Below, one piece after another: positions 1 to 12,192 of a stretch of DNA of 64,000 bases. Origin of the DNA: Dipteris shenzhenensis (Eukaryota; Polypodiophyta; Polypodiopsida; Gleicheniales). The stretch lies in the NCBI GenBank assembly GCA_047967505.1, contig CM106539.1; one strand, 5' to 3'. The notes under the pieces were generated by a model. That model saw only the letters and a list, made by a program, of their open reading frames with translations. It was not told where the DNA came from and made no database searches. Positions within the stretch are counted from its first letter, which is position 1. Every line of letters starts with the position of its first letter. A program made the position numbers and the translations under genes.

Positions 1-366
1 ACAACAAATGTTCTTGAACTTCTTGAAAGTGCTGTGAATTCTAAGCTGCTGCTTTTTCATATTTTGAAAATTTTCTCAACAACATTAAATGTGTCTTTTA
101 AGTTATTAAACTACCATTGGAAAACGTTATCAACAATGTTTCTTCTGAAGAGATCAAGACGTGCAAAGTGCTATCATATCCTAGTTGATCAAACTTTGAC
201 AAACCATGTAATCCTTCCTCTCACAAGAAAAGTAAAGGTTAAAGTGTACATCACATGGACAAACAAGGATGAAGAAGAGCTATGTTATCTAGTCAGAACG
301 CACTACTCCTTACCTGCTTTAAAAGTTACAACACTATTCCGTAACACTCTTCAAGGCAATCGATAG
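1..366 (+). CDS. Unidentified open frame running in from the left edge
   Basis: Frame 1 is open from base 1 to a TAG at 364-366, about 121 codons, and has no visible start inside the window. The product is Leu-, Lys- and Thr-rich and shows no motif I recognise: no zinc knuckle, protease, RT or integrase signature. It could be the end of an exon, a decayed transposon frame or chance in AT-rich DNA. I favour chance or decay because nothing downstream continues it. Confidence 0.2.
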   Translation, partial: TTNVLELLESAVNSKLLLFHILKIFSTTLNVSFKLLNYHWKTLSTMFLLKRSRRAKCYHILVDQTLTNHVILPLTRKVKVKVYITWTNKDEEELCYLVRTHYSLPALKVTTLFRNTLQGNR

Positions 367-585
367 ACTATCAAGGCTATAGAGAGGAAAGTGTAGACTT
401 AGGAAGTATCGGGCAAAGGCACTACATGTTACGAACAAGAATATTTGGAGCCCCAACAATGGAGAACTAGTAGATCCGTGTGTACAGTGCCCAGGACAAT
501 CGAGAAATACTTAGATTCTGAGAAAACGAACTTCTCGATTTACAAATGAATACAACAAATCCATCCGTGACACACCTCGCTATCC

Positions 586-801
586 ATGTGCTTGTTGCAG
601 ATCACTTATGTTCAAACGCCAATTGATAAGGCATACAAGACTTCCCTGTCCCTACAAACAGACATGTGGAGAACCACCAACCTAACAATCCATCTGAAAG
701 GAAATTTTGCTCATTGTGCGCAAAACAATTGCAATAAGACAAGGTGCCCATATAGTCATGCATCTACCAAACAAAACACCATATACATGCAAATTGAATG
801 A
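586..801 (+). CDS. Short ORF with a Cys/His cluster, unidentified
   Basis: A 71-codon frame contains the cluster CAQNNCNKTRCPYSH, that is Cys-X4-Cys-X4-Cys-X3-His. This loosely resembles a CCCH zinc finger but does not match the usual C-X7-8-C-X5-C-X3-H spacing. There is no start context, no neighbouring exon and no second motif. It may be a remnant or chance. Confidence 0.12.
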   Translation: MCLLQITYVQTPIDKAYKTSLSLQTDMWRTTNLTIHLKGNFAHCAQNNCNKTRCPYSHASTKQNTIYMQIE

Positions 802-842
802 AAGCGAAGCTAGGCTAGTGGCAATACGAATTCCAGTCGAGC

Positions 843-1160
843 AGATTGCCCATCCAATTAAGTTCTTGTAGCATATCATGGGAGAGAGCTACCACCACAT
901 AAGGAATAAGCTAGAGGTGGGACCTCGATAAGCAATTGGCTATTTTGATCAAATTCCTAGTCAACAAACATGGATCTCATGCGGACTGAGTCGGGTAGAT
1001 TGCCCATCCAATTAAGTTCTTGCAACATATCACCCACTCTATGATCATGGGAGAGAGCTACCACCACTTTAGAGATAGCTAGGAACCAAAAGAATAAGCT
1101 AGAAGTGGGACCTCGATGAGCAATTGGCTATTTTGATCAAATTACTAGTTGACAAGCAAT
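843..1160 (+). repeat. Direct duplication, two diverged copies
   Basis: Copy 1 (about 843-966) and copy 2 (about 998-1160) share long near-identical runs: the opening AGATTGCCCATCCAATTAAG, the middle GGGAGAGAGCTACCACCAC, and the end GCAATTGGCTATTTTGATCA. Copy 2 carries two extra blocks, before GGGAGAGAGC and after CACCAC. Either copy 2 gained them or copy 1 lost them. Confidence 0.85.
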
Positions 1161-2261
1161 CAGTTGCCTATTATCACAATGAAGGTGCATTACAAGAAAT
1201 ATTTTCCAACATGGCACTTCATTTTGAAGGGGGGAAAGGAAAAAATCCCAAATCCCCTTTAAAGTGCATTGCCAACTTTGTTGGCCATAGTAGTGGATCT
1301 GATCTTCGTCCCATCATGCACGCCGAGTGGCTGTAGGGGTCCGGTGGCTAAAAAGCATCAAAATTAAGTGATCCCATTTAATCCTAATCAAACTTCGAGG
1401 ACTGTCAATCTCACCACACCATCATTTCATCTAGATGGTGCTCTCTACTCCATCATTTTCCCAACTATCATTATGTTACTTTACATGACTAAAATTTGTG
1501 AAGTTGAAGATAACATAAGTTACAAGGGTTACAAGGGTCTTGACTAAAATGAGTGGTCACTAATAATTGGTTCTAGTAGTGGGAATAGTTAGAAGTCATG
1601 CATGTGATCACTAACTAGTAGTACCTGGGTAGTGCCAGCATGGTGGCCGATTTCCAACATCATTATTATAAGTGTCCACATCCTAGTTAAGCTTATTGAA
1701 TGCCATGGTGCATGGTAGCCAATTTTCTTCAGCATGAAAACATATAAATTTCTCAATTAAATAAAAAAATCTCAATAGCTATATAATTTTGAGGGATTTT
1801 TATAATTTAACCTCTACATTAGACCAAGAAGAGTTGTGATCAACATGCACGATAATTAGAATTCATGCAAAGATAACAAAATTGGTTAAGTTATAGATAA
1901 CCAACTCTTCTAAGTAACAAGTTTCTTCGATAAGGGCTTGTCACCCTTCCTACCACAATCTCTTTGAGGTAAAAGGCATTGCTAAGCTTCTTTGATATAT
2001 ATCACCATATTTCTATCCTTGTGTCTTTTCATTCTGGTGGCCAAAAAGATTTAGAGTATTCAATGCTCATTAAATTTTATTATCCTTTTAGATATTCAAC
2101 AAAGTCTTTATTTGAATTGATTATCTCCATATGTTCATTTTATTGCTCATGATACTTTTTCATTATACTTCTAACGTGTTCCATCCATAACAGGTCCCAC
2201 ACCCCTATATGATGGATGAGGAGTGAAACATTTATTTAAAGAATTCCCCCTGAGGAGGCCA
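1161..2261. other. Gene-free AT-rich stretch
   Basis: I see no coding frame with recognisable motifs on either strand, and no LTR ends or terminal inverted repeats. The only longer frame begins inside the duplication and ends at 1336 without family features. Confidence 0.5.
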
Positions 2262-2570
2262 ATGACTCCGACCACCCCACTCAAGAGCACTAGCATCAAT
2301 TTTCTAAGCATTGAACAAGGTCAAGTAGCAACTGTTCCCTCAAAGGTCATCACGAGGATGCAAGCAAAGGCCCTAGGCAAGGAGATGAAGAAGTAGGTAA
2401 GGAAGGATAGGACTTCAATGCACACCAGTCCCCACAGACCAAGCCCAAGAAGGTCACCAAGGTGGGCAAAGGAACAAATCAAGTGCTCATCCAAGACAGC
2501 TCAGATGAGGAGATGGCCACCCTTGTCACCTCCTCTACATCTAGATGGGCCCGTTCCTGAAATGATCCTA
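2262..2570 (+). pseudogene. Possible gypsy gag-tail remnant
   Basis: An ATG at 2262 opens a 44-codon frame ending in TAG at about 2394, containing VITRMQAKALGKEMKK. This is reminiscent of the TRSQAK-type linker found before the protease in plant Ty3/gypsy polyproteins. A shifted frame further on reads QVLIQDSSDEEMATLVTSS, an acidic and serine-rich segment. No zinc knuckle or protease motif follows. The assignment rests on composition and one short motif. Confidence 0.25.
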
Positions 2571-2715
2571 GTATGCCCCCATATCTGGAGGTAAAAGAAC
2601 TAGTGCGGGCCAAGCCTCACATCTCCACCTTCTCATAAGGGACCTTATCTAGACCCAGTCTTAGAGAAACAATGCTTAATAGATGCTCAGAACTTGGTAT
2701 GGGAATGCCAAGAGA

Positions 2716-2821
2716 AAAGGCTTGTAACCCTTTCATTTCATCTATGTTGAGTACTTTGGTTTTTGCTATGTAAATTAAAGGCTTGTAACCCTTTCATCTA
2801 TGTTGAGTACTTTGGTTTTTG
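2716..2821 (+). repeat. Short tandem duplication
   Basis: The segment starting AAAGGCTTGTAACCCTTTCA occurs at about 2716-2764 and again at about 2777-2821, both ending GAGTACTTTGGTTTTT. Copy 1 has an extra TTTCA. A 12-base spacer separates the copies. Confidence 0.9.
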
Positions 2822-5050
2822 TTGCTAGAACAAATTTAGTTTCCAATAATGGAGTTATTCATTCTAATACACAATATGGTTCACTCCATGAATGATCTCC
2901 GTCCAGTGAATAGTGCTTCCATTGCATCACTAGAGTGTTGTCATGGATGATAAACTAGAAGCAATGCAGATTTTTGTGGCCTATTAGTGCATCATCTCCT
3001 TGTATTAAATGTGTCTCTATGAATCTACCATCCTCTCTAAGATAGATATTTCTTATTCTTCCTTTTGAGAACCTCCCATTTTTACCTAATTCAATCTAAC
3101 ATATCTTAAATAGTAAAAACATCCCTTGGCTGAACTCTCCAAAGATATGTGTAGTTGATAAGAAGCCCACTTCCACTTATTCAAATGTTTTCAAACCAAT
3201 GAGCATAGAGCACAAACCAAATTTGTTCTTGTTTCTCTCTAATAATTATTAGCCTTATATGCAAGGTGTGAGGTAAACATCCATGTGCATCTTTGAGCTT
3301 TCATATTGCCTTCATGATGGATGTTTCTACTTGGTGACGATAATGTGCATGCAAACTGTCAATCCATACATCACAAAATAGCCAATATCCATGTACTCAT
3401 ACAACATACAAGTGTGCTTTTAGTCCAGGTTTATAGTGCGATGTGCTTGTACTCTGGCAATGTTGTTGAGTTCTGATCTATGCCATCAACGATAATAGAT
3501 ATTTAAAATGGATTCCTTTTTCTAATATGTATACAACAATCTAGCATCATGATCATGATGTTAATGGATTGCTTTCCATTTTATAAAACCTACTCGCATT
3601 TACTAGTTTCAATGGCATTTTTAAATTCATCGCATATCTTGCATGTTTAAGGAGAAACAATTTACCCACCACATAATTCAAGGGTTGTTGGTGATTGGTT
3701 GACTTCAAAGAACTTGTTTGCAAGATTGCCATTTCCAAAATATTATAAGCATCAAATAAGTCTCAAGACAACTTAACGCTTGACTTTGTAGATGAAGATG
3801 CAAGAGGAATGGGTTCAATGGGTAATGGTCTCACAAATGGGAAATGAAAGTTACTATTCTAAAAAAAAAAGTATGTGAACTTTAAGAGGCGACAAATTGT
3901 GGCATTGATTCTGGGACCCAAAAGACATGCAATGCTATCTAAAGAGAATCTGAAAATGAGCCTTATGCAACTTTGTTGTAAGAAACTTTGCATTACAAAA
4001 GTTACAAAAGAGGGTTATGAGCAATAGGCTAGGACATTTAGAGTAAGATCGGGTCTAATAGACATAACCATCTTCTTTAAGAGCTTTGTTACTTGCATTA
4101 GCAAGGTCATCAAGACTTGAAGACAAGAATATGTAAACCTCAATTGATTCCCATGGTTAATAGCCATTTGCGAATCAAGTATAAGTGGTTAATTGGGTTA
4201 TCACATAGTACATACTAGAGCATTTGGGTAAAGGTTTAAGACAAAGTGGTTCATCAAGTTTAAATGATAAAGAAGCATTGCAAATACAACTGGATTTCCC
4301 TAGCCATCATCTTCAACAAAAAAATCGAATGAAAATCTAGAATGCCAACATCATCGGAATGACAAAGAAGGTTCATATAAAATTTGGCAAGGAGAATTTG
4401 ACAATGTCAAGAGACCTTCAAAGCAAAGGATGTCAATGCCATCTACATCCCCACTCCAATTTGAACATCATAGTTAGATGTTTCCTCCACTTTAGTGAAA
4501 GCATCACAACCAATATCCCTAATCGATCTCTATTATTGCACCAATTATCCCACTAACCCTTTCATTTGTTTTCCTCTGTGATCCCATATTGTCCTTCTCA
4601 CTTCAAGGCAAGTCTTCTATACCAGTGAGCATGTTTAAGTCACAATACAAGGAACCTCTTCTATGTGAACATCAACATCACTTACAATATCAAAAATGTC
4701 CTCAATACCTTTGACCATGTCACTATGTTGGCCTTCATTAGAGCTACAATTTCTTGATTTGGATCCCTTTTGTGTACTTTTCTTTTGATTATACATTCAT
4801 GTATCTGTCGCATTGAAGGAAACTGTCATTAGACAAATTTGATTTCAAGAAAGCTAGCCCTTTTTTTATAGTATTATGGACCTATAAATGTGAAGTATTG
4901 TTCATTGCATTTTGAATGACACCTCAAATATCAACTTAATTACATCTATCATACATGAGCATAGCCTTTAAATTGCCAAATTGTTAACATTTCTTTGTAG
5001 GAAGACATCTCAACTTTTTCTCCCTCAAAATAAGTTTTATTTATATAATG
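2822..5050. other. Gene-free stretch before copia fragment A
   Basis: Frames here are short (65 codons or fewer), with no recognisable motif, LTR end or inverted terminus. It ends where the sequence starts to match the LTR of element B, at about 5051. Confidence 0.5.
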
Positions 5051-5404
5051 AAAGAGTAACTAACCTACGGTTACCGTTCGGCCCAGAGCCATCCGGGATC
5101 ATCTGAGGCTCCAAACGGGACCTGCAACCCGAGAGTGGGCTGCCTCGGGAAATGCTCTGTCTACCCTCAGTGCAGTCAGTCAAGAGATGCCTTCCCGCAC
5201 TTGCATGTAGCCTAGTTGGTGGTGTGCCAACTCTATGTGAAGCCGTCGAGCCATCAGGCCACACATGGCCCCCATTTGGTGTCCAAACCAGGACCTACCA
5301 GATAACCGAGCTACTCAAATGCCTTTTCCTCATATGGGGGGCTTACAAGTAGAGTTAGTTGGTTCCCACATAGTTACACGAGAGTGGAGCATTGATATCT
5401 AACA
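5051..5404 (-). repeat. Partial 3' LTR of fragment A
   Basis: Read on the minus strand it begins TGTTAGATATCAATGCTCCA, the same LTR start as in element B (29707 and 34531). Just inside it, 5405-5413 is the complement of a G-rich polypurine tract. Similarity to the B LTR stops near 5051. Confidence 0.88.
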
Positions 5405-6790
5405 CCCCCCCTCAATGTCCACCCACAAGTGAACTTACTTTTTCGGCCCAATGCCAAGTCAATGAAGATGCCTCTCCAGCAAGTCTCTTCCAAGAGCCTT
5501 CATGAAGATGTCCGTAGCATTCTCTGTAGTCGGACAGTACACCAAGTCGACCTCTTCATCCATGATGAGCTCGCATACAAAGTGATATTGAATCTCAATG
5601 TGTTTTGTGCGAGCATGGAACACTGGGTTCTTTGCAATCGCCATGCAACTCTGATTGTCACATGATAACTGTGTAGGCTTGTTCTGCACTACACCCATGT
5701 CCCCCAAAATCCTCCTCAACCACACTACCTTGCAAGAAGCAAAGCATGCAGATTTGTACTCGGCCTCGGTAGAAGAAAGAGCAACTGTGGGTTGCTTCTT
5801 GCTGACCCATGACACAACTCCAAATCCAAGTGAGAAACAGTACCCTATCACTAATCTCTTGCTATCCACGTCTCCTGCCCAATCCGAGTCACAGAATTCG
5901 GTCAAGATGTTGCTCTTGGTATAGGTGATGCCATAATCAAGTGTGCCTTTGATGTATTTTAGCACCCGCATCCCTGCCCTCCAATGGTTCTCCCGGGGCT
6001 TATTAGAAAACTTGCTTAGTACACCAGTCGCAAAACTGATGTCTGGTCATGTGTTGCACAGGTAAATCAAGCTGCCCACAAGCCTTCTGTACTTCGCTTC
6101 GTCCACCAGTGGTGATGAATCCTTGTTTGAGAGCTTCGCGTCAACCTCCATAGGGGTACCAACTGTCTTGCACTCAGCCATGCCAAATGCCTTCAGTATC
6201 TCTCCAGCATACTTCAGCTATGAAATGAAGATCTATTTTTGCTCCTGCCAAACTTCAATCCCCAAATAGAAATGCATCAGTCCAAGGTCTATCATTTCAA
6301 ACTCTCTTCCTAGCAAACGCTTCGTCCGCGAGATCTTCTCTTCATGGTTCCCTGTTATGACAAGGTCGTCCACATAAAGGACCACGACCATACACCTACC
6401 TCCTTCTCTGAAGATATACAAATTTGCATCAGATGGGCTCCTCCTGAACCCGTTTTGCAAAAAGTAGGCATCAATTTGCTGGTACCACGCTCGTGGGGCC
6501 TATTTCAGCTTGTGAACTGCCTTCTTCAGTTTGCAGACTTTACCTTCTGAACCGGGGATCTCAAAACCTGGTGGTTGCTCCACGTATACCTCCTCCTTGA
6601 GATCTCCATTCAGAAAGGTGGTTTTGACATCCATTTGAAACACGGGCCAACTTCCATGTGCAGCTAAAGCCAAAACACTTCGAATTGTGGTTAGTCGAGC
6701 TATGGGAGCAAAAGTATCTTGATAATCAAAACCATGTACCTGTGCAAATCCTTTTGCCATGAGCCGAGCCTTGTACTTATCCAATGTGCC
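5051..6790 (-). mobile_element. Ty1/copia fragment A, truncated at both ends
   Basis: This is a minus-strand copy of the family whose full-length member is element B. It keeps part of one LTR (5051-5404), the polypurine tract and the 3' half of pol (RT and RNase H). The outer ~375 bases of the LTR are missing on the left. On the right it stops inside RT at about 6790, where gypsy E gag sequence begins. There is no second LTR and no target duplication, so it is a deletion remnant. Confidence 0.9.
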
Positions 6791-6799
6791 GCGCAACAA
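5456..6799 (-). pseudogene. Copia pol remnant (RT-RNase H), fragment A
   Basis: Three pieces are visible. 6500-6799 holds the RT N-terminal core (KARLMAKGFAQ, QMDVKTTFLNGDL). 6233-6460 holds the RT catalytic region with YVDD in VVVLYVDDLVITGN. 5459-5971 holds RNase H (CDSDWAGDVDSKR, ALSSTEAEYKSA) and the C-terminal TKHIEIQYHFV block. The pieces are in different frames or separated by stops, and gag, protease and integrase are absent, so no functional product is possible. Closest relative in the window: 29738-30975 of element B. Confidence 0.9.
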
Positions 6800-7334
6800 C
6801 CCACCTCGACCTCAACAATACCAAGCGGCATCCATGCCAGTGTACATGCAACTGGCACTTGCACAAGCACCCCCAACTTCGAGGCTAAATCATGTTCCTG
6901 TTCGGACATAAGTCCCACAATTACTCAAGAAACATAATCCATGACCATATCCAAGAGCACCAAATCCATCTCCTCAAGCAGTTGAGTATGAAGCAGAGTA
7001 CCCAGTGTACTATGTAGAAGGCACAGAGGGACTAATACCAATCTATGCAAATCAAGTACATCCCGACACATATCGAGCACCAATCAAGTGCTACGATTGT
7101 GGAGAAAATCATTGGATCGCAAAGTGCCCTCATCATGGTAGCCCCGCTACTTTCCAACCACTCTGCAGAGATTGTGGCATAGGACATGCTTGTATGGATT
7201 GTCCCATGGAAAATAAGGTCCCACAACAAACAGAGGTTAAGCTTGATGCCCCAATCGGCATCATTGGGGTGGACCATCAAAGTCTGGGTTCGACAAGTGT
7301 AATATCACAACTTGTAAATGTAATTACACGCTAA
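6795..7334 (+). pseudogene. Gypsy E gag C-terminus with two zinc knuckles
   Basis: One frame runs from the junction (PPRPQQYQAASMP) through two stops into the 7005-7334 frame, which contains CYDCGENHWIAKC and then CRDCGIGHACMDC. The first fits C-X2-C-X4-H-X4-C, the nucleocapsid knuckle that packages element RNA. The second is a similar Cys/His cluster. The N-terminal gag is missing. Stops at about 6912 and 6945 break it. Confidence 0.8.
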
Positions 7335-7403
7335 CAGAAAGAGGCCACCAAGGACCCTAACATTTTAATCCAACCAAAGCGACTTCTTAAACAAAAAGCA
7401 CAA

Positions 7404-8200
7404 GTGCCTGCACCTTCACCAAGCAATGAGCAGCCAAGCTCATCCACATTAGCTCCCGAGCCTCAAATAAAAGAAGCTCCATACCCAAATGCAAAAGTGG
7501 AGAAGGCTCGTTTTCAGGCACTTCAACACTGGGTACAAAAGGAACAAGCTCAATTTGAGGCTAAGAGACAAGCTCAATATCCAATCCATGACTTGGCCCC
7601 ACAAAGTATTGATACTATACTCGAGCCTCTGTCTAACAACAAACTCCACAGCATATTGTACCACCACATCAACTGGAAGGAGCTGCACTCTCTAGCATCC
7701 TAAGTTGCCCTGTGTCAATTCCCATCACAATCCTCCTACAGAATTGTCTCAATCTCTGGGAGAGTTTCAAAGGCTGGATTGAACTCGCAAATCCCCCTCC
7801 ACCTATGGATGACATTGAAGATATCCCTGTGCAGATGGGTGAGAGAGATGACATACGCAACATTACTATGCCTTTGATCCACAAGGCATATAATGAAGTC
7901 CAAGCCATAGTGGATGGTGGAGCAGGTGTAAATGTCCTATCAAAGGAGCTCTATGATGAATGGGGTCTCCCACTAATGCAAAAGGCTAATTTCAACATAC
8001 GCCTTGCCGATGATTCATAGGCTAAACCCTTGGGAATAGTGAATGGCATGTCTACAAAGGTCGCAGGAGTTCACTTTTTCCTTCAATTCACAATCTTGGA
8101 TCTCCCCAAAAAATCCTATAAAATCTTACTGGGACAACCTTGGTTACGGGAAGCATTAGTCCTCCATGACTGGGGAACTGATAGACTAACAATCTAGGAT
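7404..8200 (+). pseudogene. Gypsy E linker and aspartic protease remnant
   Basis: 7404-7703 is a Pro/Gln/Lys-rich linker. The 7712-8020 frame contains the protease active-site region AIVDGGAGVNVLSKELY, followed after a TAG by sequence resembling the protease C-terminal half (KILLGQPWLREALVLHDW at about 8125-8175). The usual D-S/T-G-A is D-G-G-A here, a form I associate with some plant gypsy lineages. Frameshifts separate the pieces. Confidence 0.75.
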
Positions 8201-8218
8201 CGCGACACTGCAGTCAGG

Positions 8219-9279
8219 GTGAATGTGGGGATAGGAGCTATAATACCAATTATGCCTAGAGCGTTGGATGACACACCTTCAATGACAATCTCAAGCAAAT
8301 CAGCTCCCCTGCAACAGCATGCCATAGCGGGCGATTCACAAAGCAATGTCAATAACTGGATACAAACATTGGCAACCATCGATAATTGCCATTCATTAGA
8401 CCCCATCTTCTCACAGCAGATAGATGCTAAGGTGCTACAAGTAGATCCTCCACTCACACATGAAGAACCAATCGATGTAGAGGTGCCATTCTTTATGGCT
8501 AACCTCGAGTGGGATAATGAACCTGAAGAAGGTACCCATACTAGTGATGACTCAGATTTTCCTTGGGACCTTGAAACTGAGGCTGAGAATGCTGAAATTG
8601 AAGATCAAATCTTTGACAATGACCTAGCCATTATTCATGCCCTAATGGCAGTCGAACTCCCAAAAATTGAACCTCCAAAGTTGAATAACAACTGAAGATC
8701 CCGCAAGAAAGCTGAAGGAGGAAATCGTAGAAAAGCCAAGGCCCCACACTTCAATGAATTCGAACGAGTCCAAACAAGAATCATCGAATTGTATCTTGCA
8801 AAGCCAGCTCCCTCAAAATTAGAATTACCACCTCTTGAATGGTCCCCTGAGGGACTGGAAGGAGTATGTGTAACACCTTACGAGTGGAAAAGCTACCCCA
8901 TAGTTCCCAATGTAAGAAGTTTTAGAAATATAAGCCACACGTGCGGATGAAACTCGATCAAGAGACTTTGAAAAAAGAAAGTCAAAAAGAGCCTTACAAA
9001 TTGGTAAATGAAACTATACCATCCAGTACACATGGCACATGTCAAGCTAGTTCAACACCATCAGAGGCCGATCTTCGAGAAGTGTCGAAGTACTTCAAGA
9101 ATTACACAAGTGGCAGTGTCCCAATAGCAATGCCAAGACCACTAAGAGAATCTGAAGTTCAAGAAACTGATAGCATTGGAGAAACTCCAATCTATGAGGG
9201 ACCAGAAAAAACACGCACAATAATCCTCGCCCTAGAAGGGGAGGAAGAAAAACTGGTTTTCATTGGGAAACAGCTTTGA
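8219..9279 (+). pseudogene. Gypsy E protease-RT spacer, acidic
   Basis: Two frames, 8219-8695 and 8941-9279, are rich in Glu and Asp (EWDNEPEEGTHTSDDSDF) with no enzyme motif. By position they are the variable segment between protease and RT. They are in different frames, with about 245 bases of broken sequence between them. Confidence 0.6.
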
Positions 9280-9379
9280 CAAGAAGATGAAACCAAACTC
9301 AAAGCACTCCTAATGGAATACCGTGATTGCCTAGCATGGTCATACAAAGAGATGAAAATAATTTCACCAGATGTGGCAG

Positions 9380-10140
9380 TACACACGATACCTATAAGGG
9401 AAGGTGCTCACCCTAAGGTATGTGGACCTTATCACACAAATCCTAAGTATGGCACCATGGTTTATGATGAGATGAGCTAGAAAAACTCCTAGATGCCAGA
9501 TTCATCTATGAGATAGAGCATACTGATTGGGTTTCACCATCGTCATTGTGCCTAAACACAACAAGAAGCTCAGAATATGCGTAAACTTGAAGAATGTGAA
9601 TGTCGCCACAATTAGGGATCACTATCCCCTACCCTTAACAGAAACAATGTTGGAAAAGGTGGTAGGTTCCGAAATATATAGCTTCTTGGATGGCTTCAGT
9701 GGCTATAACCAAGTGCAAATTGCTCCTAAAGACCAATCAAAAATAGCATTTGCTACAGAATGGGGTATTTTTGCATATAGAGTCATGCCATTCGGCCTTT
9801 GTAATGCCCAGCCACATTCCAGCGAGTCATGTTCACAGCTTTCAAGTCATTTTTGAATAATTTTTTACAAGTGTTCTTGGATGATTTGTGCATTCATTCG
9901 AACAAAAAAGACCACTTCAAATGTATTAAAGCAGTTTTAATCAAATGCAGGGAGTATGGTATCTTCCTAAATCCAACAAAATGCTAGTTCATGGTCACCC
10001 ACGAAGTTGTTTTGGGACACATCATTTCTCAACATGGGATTGCAACTGACATGGACAAAATCAAAATCAAAATCATCATGGAATTGCCTCTTCCTACAAA
10101 TTCCAAAGGTGTATAGGTCTTTATGGGACATGCCGACTAT
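9380..10140 (+). pseudogene. Gypsy E reverse transcriptase remnant
   Basis: The 9527-9856 frame gives core RT blocks: FTIVIVPKHNKKLRICVNLK, DHYPLPLTETMLEKVVG, FLDGFSGYNQVQIAP and FAYRVMPFGLCNA. A frameshift near 9815 moves into the frame reading VFLDDLCIHS (catalytic block, FLDD in place of YVDD) and GHIISQHGIATD. Broken, but a clear Ty3/gypsy RT. Confidence 0.88.
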
Positions 10141-10157
10141 TATAGAAGATTTATATT

Positions 10158-10650
10158 GTGGTATGCCATGATAGCTTTTACAAATTATTAGTGGAATTCT
10201 TATGGACAGAAGAGTGCGACCAAGCCTTTAAACTTTTAAAGTGGCACCTAATCATAGCACCCATCCTTATATCTCCCAATTGGGATATTGATTTTCATGT
10301 TCATACTGATGGATCCAAGTATGCAATTGGGAGTGTGCTTTGTCCACCTGGTGAACATAAGAAAGACTACCCATTCTACTTTGCCAGTTGACAACTCAAT
10401 GATGCAGAGATTAACTATACCACCACAGAAAGAGAAGCCCTAGCAATGGTGTATAGTGTTAAGAAATTTTGGCACTATCTACTGACAAATGATTTTGTCT
10501 TCTACACCGACCATCAAGCATTGCTTTATCTTGTGAACCGTCCGTGTACAATAGGAAGAATAACCAGATGCTAGAATTCAACTTCAAAATAGTGGTTTGC
10601 AAGGGTGCCCAACACAACATTGCTGATCACATGTCTCGTGTCAGGTCGAG
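10158..10650 (+). pseudogene. Gypsy E RNase H remnant
   Basis: The connection domain WTEECDQAFKLLKWHL leads into RNase H with DGSKYAIGSVL (first Asp), TEREALAMVYSVKKF (Glu) and FYTDHQALLYL (Asp). A TGA at about 10389 and a frameshift near 10540 interrupt it. The region ends at KGAQHNIADHMSR, the usual RNase H to integrase boundary. Confidence 0.85.
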
Positions 10651-12021
10651 AGAAGAAGCCACTGGAGTAGAAGACGACTTGCCAGATGCCACACTATTTC
10701 AGATAGATGTTATTCCAGATGGGTGTAGAGATATCATTGGGTACTTAATGGCAAGAAGACCACCCCCTAAAATGAAAGCTGTAGATGCCAAAAAACTAAT
10801 TCTAAAGGCTACACCCTATCAACTCATTGGAGGACAATTGTACAAGATGGGCAAGGACCAGGTATTAAGAAGATGTGTAATGCCTCATGAGATCATGCCA
10901 ATCCTAAGTGAAGTCCATGAAGGCATTGCAGAAGGACACTTCCAAGGGGAAGCCACAGTAAGAAAAGTCCTCTTCACAGGCTATTGGTGGCCAACACTAT
11001 GGACAGATGCTTATGAATATGTAAAAGGCTGTGATGTATGCCAACGGACTACTAAACCACAACACAAAGACCTCAATCCCCTAACAACAGTTGTTCCACA
11101 AAAACCATTTGAAAAATGAGGGATTGACTATGTGGGTCCCATCCATCCAGCAGCAAAAGGAACACAGGCATGCTACATCATTGTGGCCATTGATTACTTT
11201 ACAAAATGGACTAAAGCTAAAGCAGTCAGAAAGGCAGATGCCAGAAGCACAGCAAGGTTCTTATATGAAAATGTGATCACCCGATTCGGATGCCCCATTG
11301 AAATTGTGTCAAATAGAGGCACAGATTTTGTCAATGAGGTAATCCAAGAACTCTTGTCTAGCTTTATGGTAATCCATAGAAAAAGCACACCCTACTACCC
11401 CCAAGGGAATGGACAGGCCGAATCCACCAACAAAATATTATGCATTATCCTCATCAAGGTAGTAGAATCACAATGTTTTGATTGGGCAGAGAAACTGAAT
11501 GCAGTCTTATGGGCGTACAGAACCACACTCAAGGTCAGTACAGGAAACACACCTTTTCAATTGGTGTACGGCCTTGAAGTTGTGGTCCCACTAGAATTTG
11601 TAATACCAAGCCTACACATAGCAGTACAAGAATGCATGGGAGACCATGAATCATTGAAAGAAATACTCTATCAGTTGGAGAAGCATACAAAGACAAGACT
11701 AGTCACCTACCATGCCATGACAATAGAAAACGCAGAAGAAAGGCATGGTTTGACAGAAATCTTAAAGCTAAAGACATCAAGGAAGGTGACTTGGTCTTGT
11801 TATACAATGCCAAAGTACACAGGGGGAAACTGAAGTATCTAGGTCAAGGACCCTACCGAGTAAGAAATATGAATCCCATCGGAGCTGTGCTGCTAGAAAC
11901 ATTGGATGGAGTCCAATTCAACACAACAATAAATGGGAGCCGACTGAAGCGCTACTACTTCAACGCACAAGCCATCCCCGACAAAAATGAAGATTTGGGA
12001 AACCAAGTCTTCCTTAGTTAG
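10650..12021 (+). pseudogene. Gypsy E integrase remnant
   Basis: The HHCC zinc-binding part (HEGIAEGHFQGE and CDVCQRTTK) lies in 10544-11119. After a TGA the core continues at 11132-11833, with VAIDYFTKW (first Asp), SNRGTDF (second Asp replaced by Asn) and YYPQGNGQAEST (Glu). The C-terminal region 11791-12021 (KVHRGKLKYLGQGPYRV, SRLKRYYF) is in another frame. There is no chromodomain. The Asp-to-Asn change alone would inactivate strand transfer. Confidence 0.88.
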
Positions 12022-12187
12022 GATTAGATTGTATCACGAGCACTCACTTGCATATATACATCTTTACACATATAGATAGCATCAATCAATTTTAACCTAG
12101 GGCTTAGAAGTGATGCCTGAGTTCTAGCTACCCTATGAAATCCCAGCAAAACAACAAAAAAAGCATACAGTTAGTCCCTACCTTGCT

Positions 12188-12192
12188 ACTAG
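12188..12192 (+). repeat. Target site duplication ACTAG, left copy (element C)
   Basis: The five bases before the 5' LTR match 18344-18348 after the 3' LTR. The exact boundary is uncertain by one or two bases because the LTR ends in GTTA(AC). Confidence 0.8.

Larger units (their letters stand above)
6791..12187 (+). mobile_element. Decayed Ty3/gypsy element E, first part
   Basis: The order gag tail, zinc knuckles, protease, RT, RNase H, integrase is that of Ty3/gypsy. No chromodomain follows integrase, and the protease reads VDGGAGVNVLS, so it looks like a non-chromovirus (Tat/Athila-like) lineage; this is inference from memory of those families. Its 5' LTR and gag N-terminus were lost at the junction with fragment A (about 6791). 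The element is split by insertion C after 12187 and probably continues at 18349. Many stops and frameshifts show it is old. Confidence 0.85.

Noticed and set aside
5037-5352. ORFs in both strands, repeated near 29295-29655 and 34149-34479
   Set aside because: All three sets are the same LTR sequence of the A/B family; they contain no protein motif.
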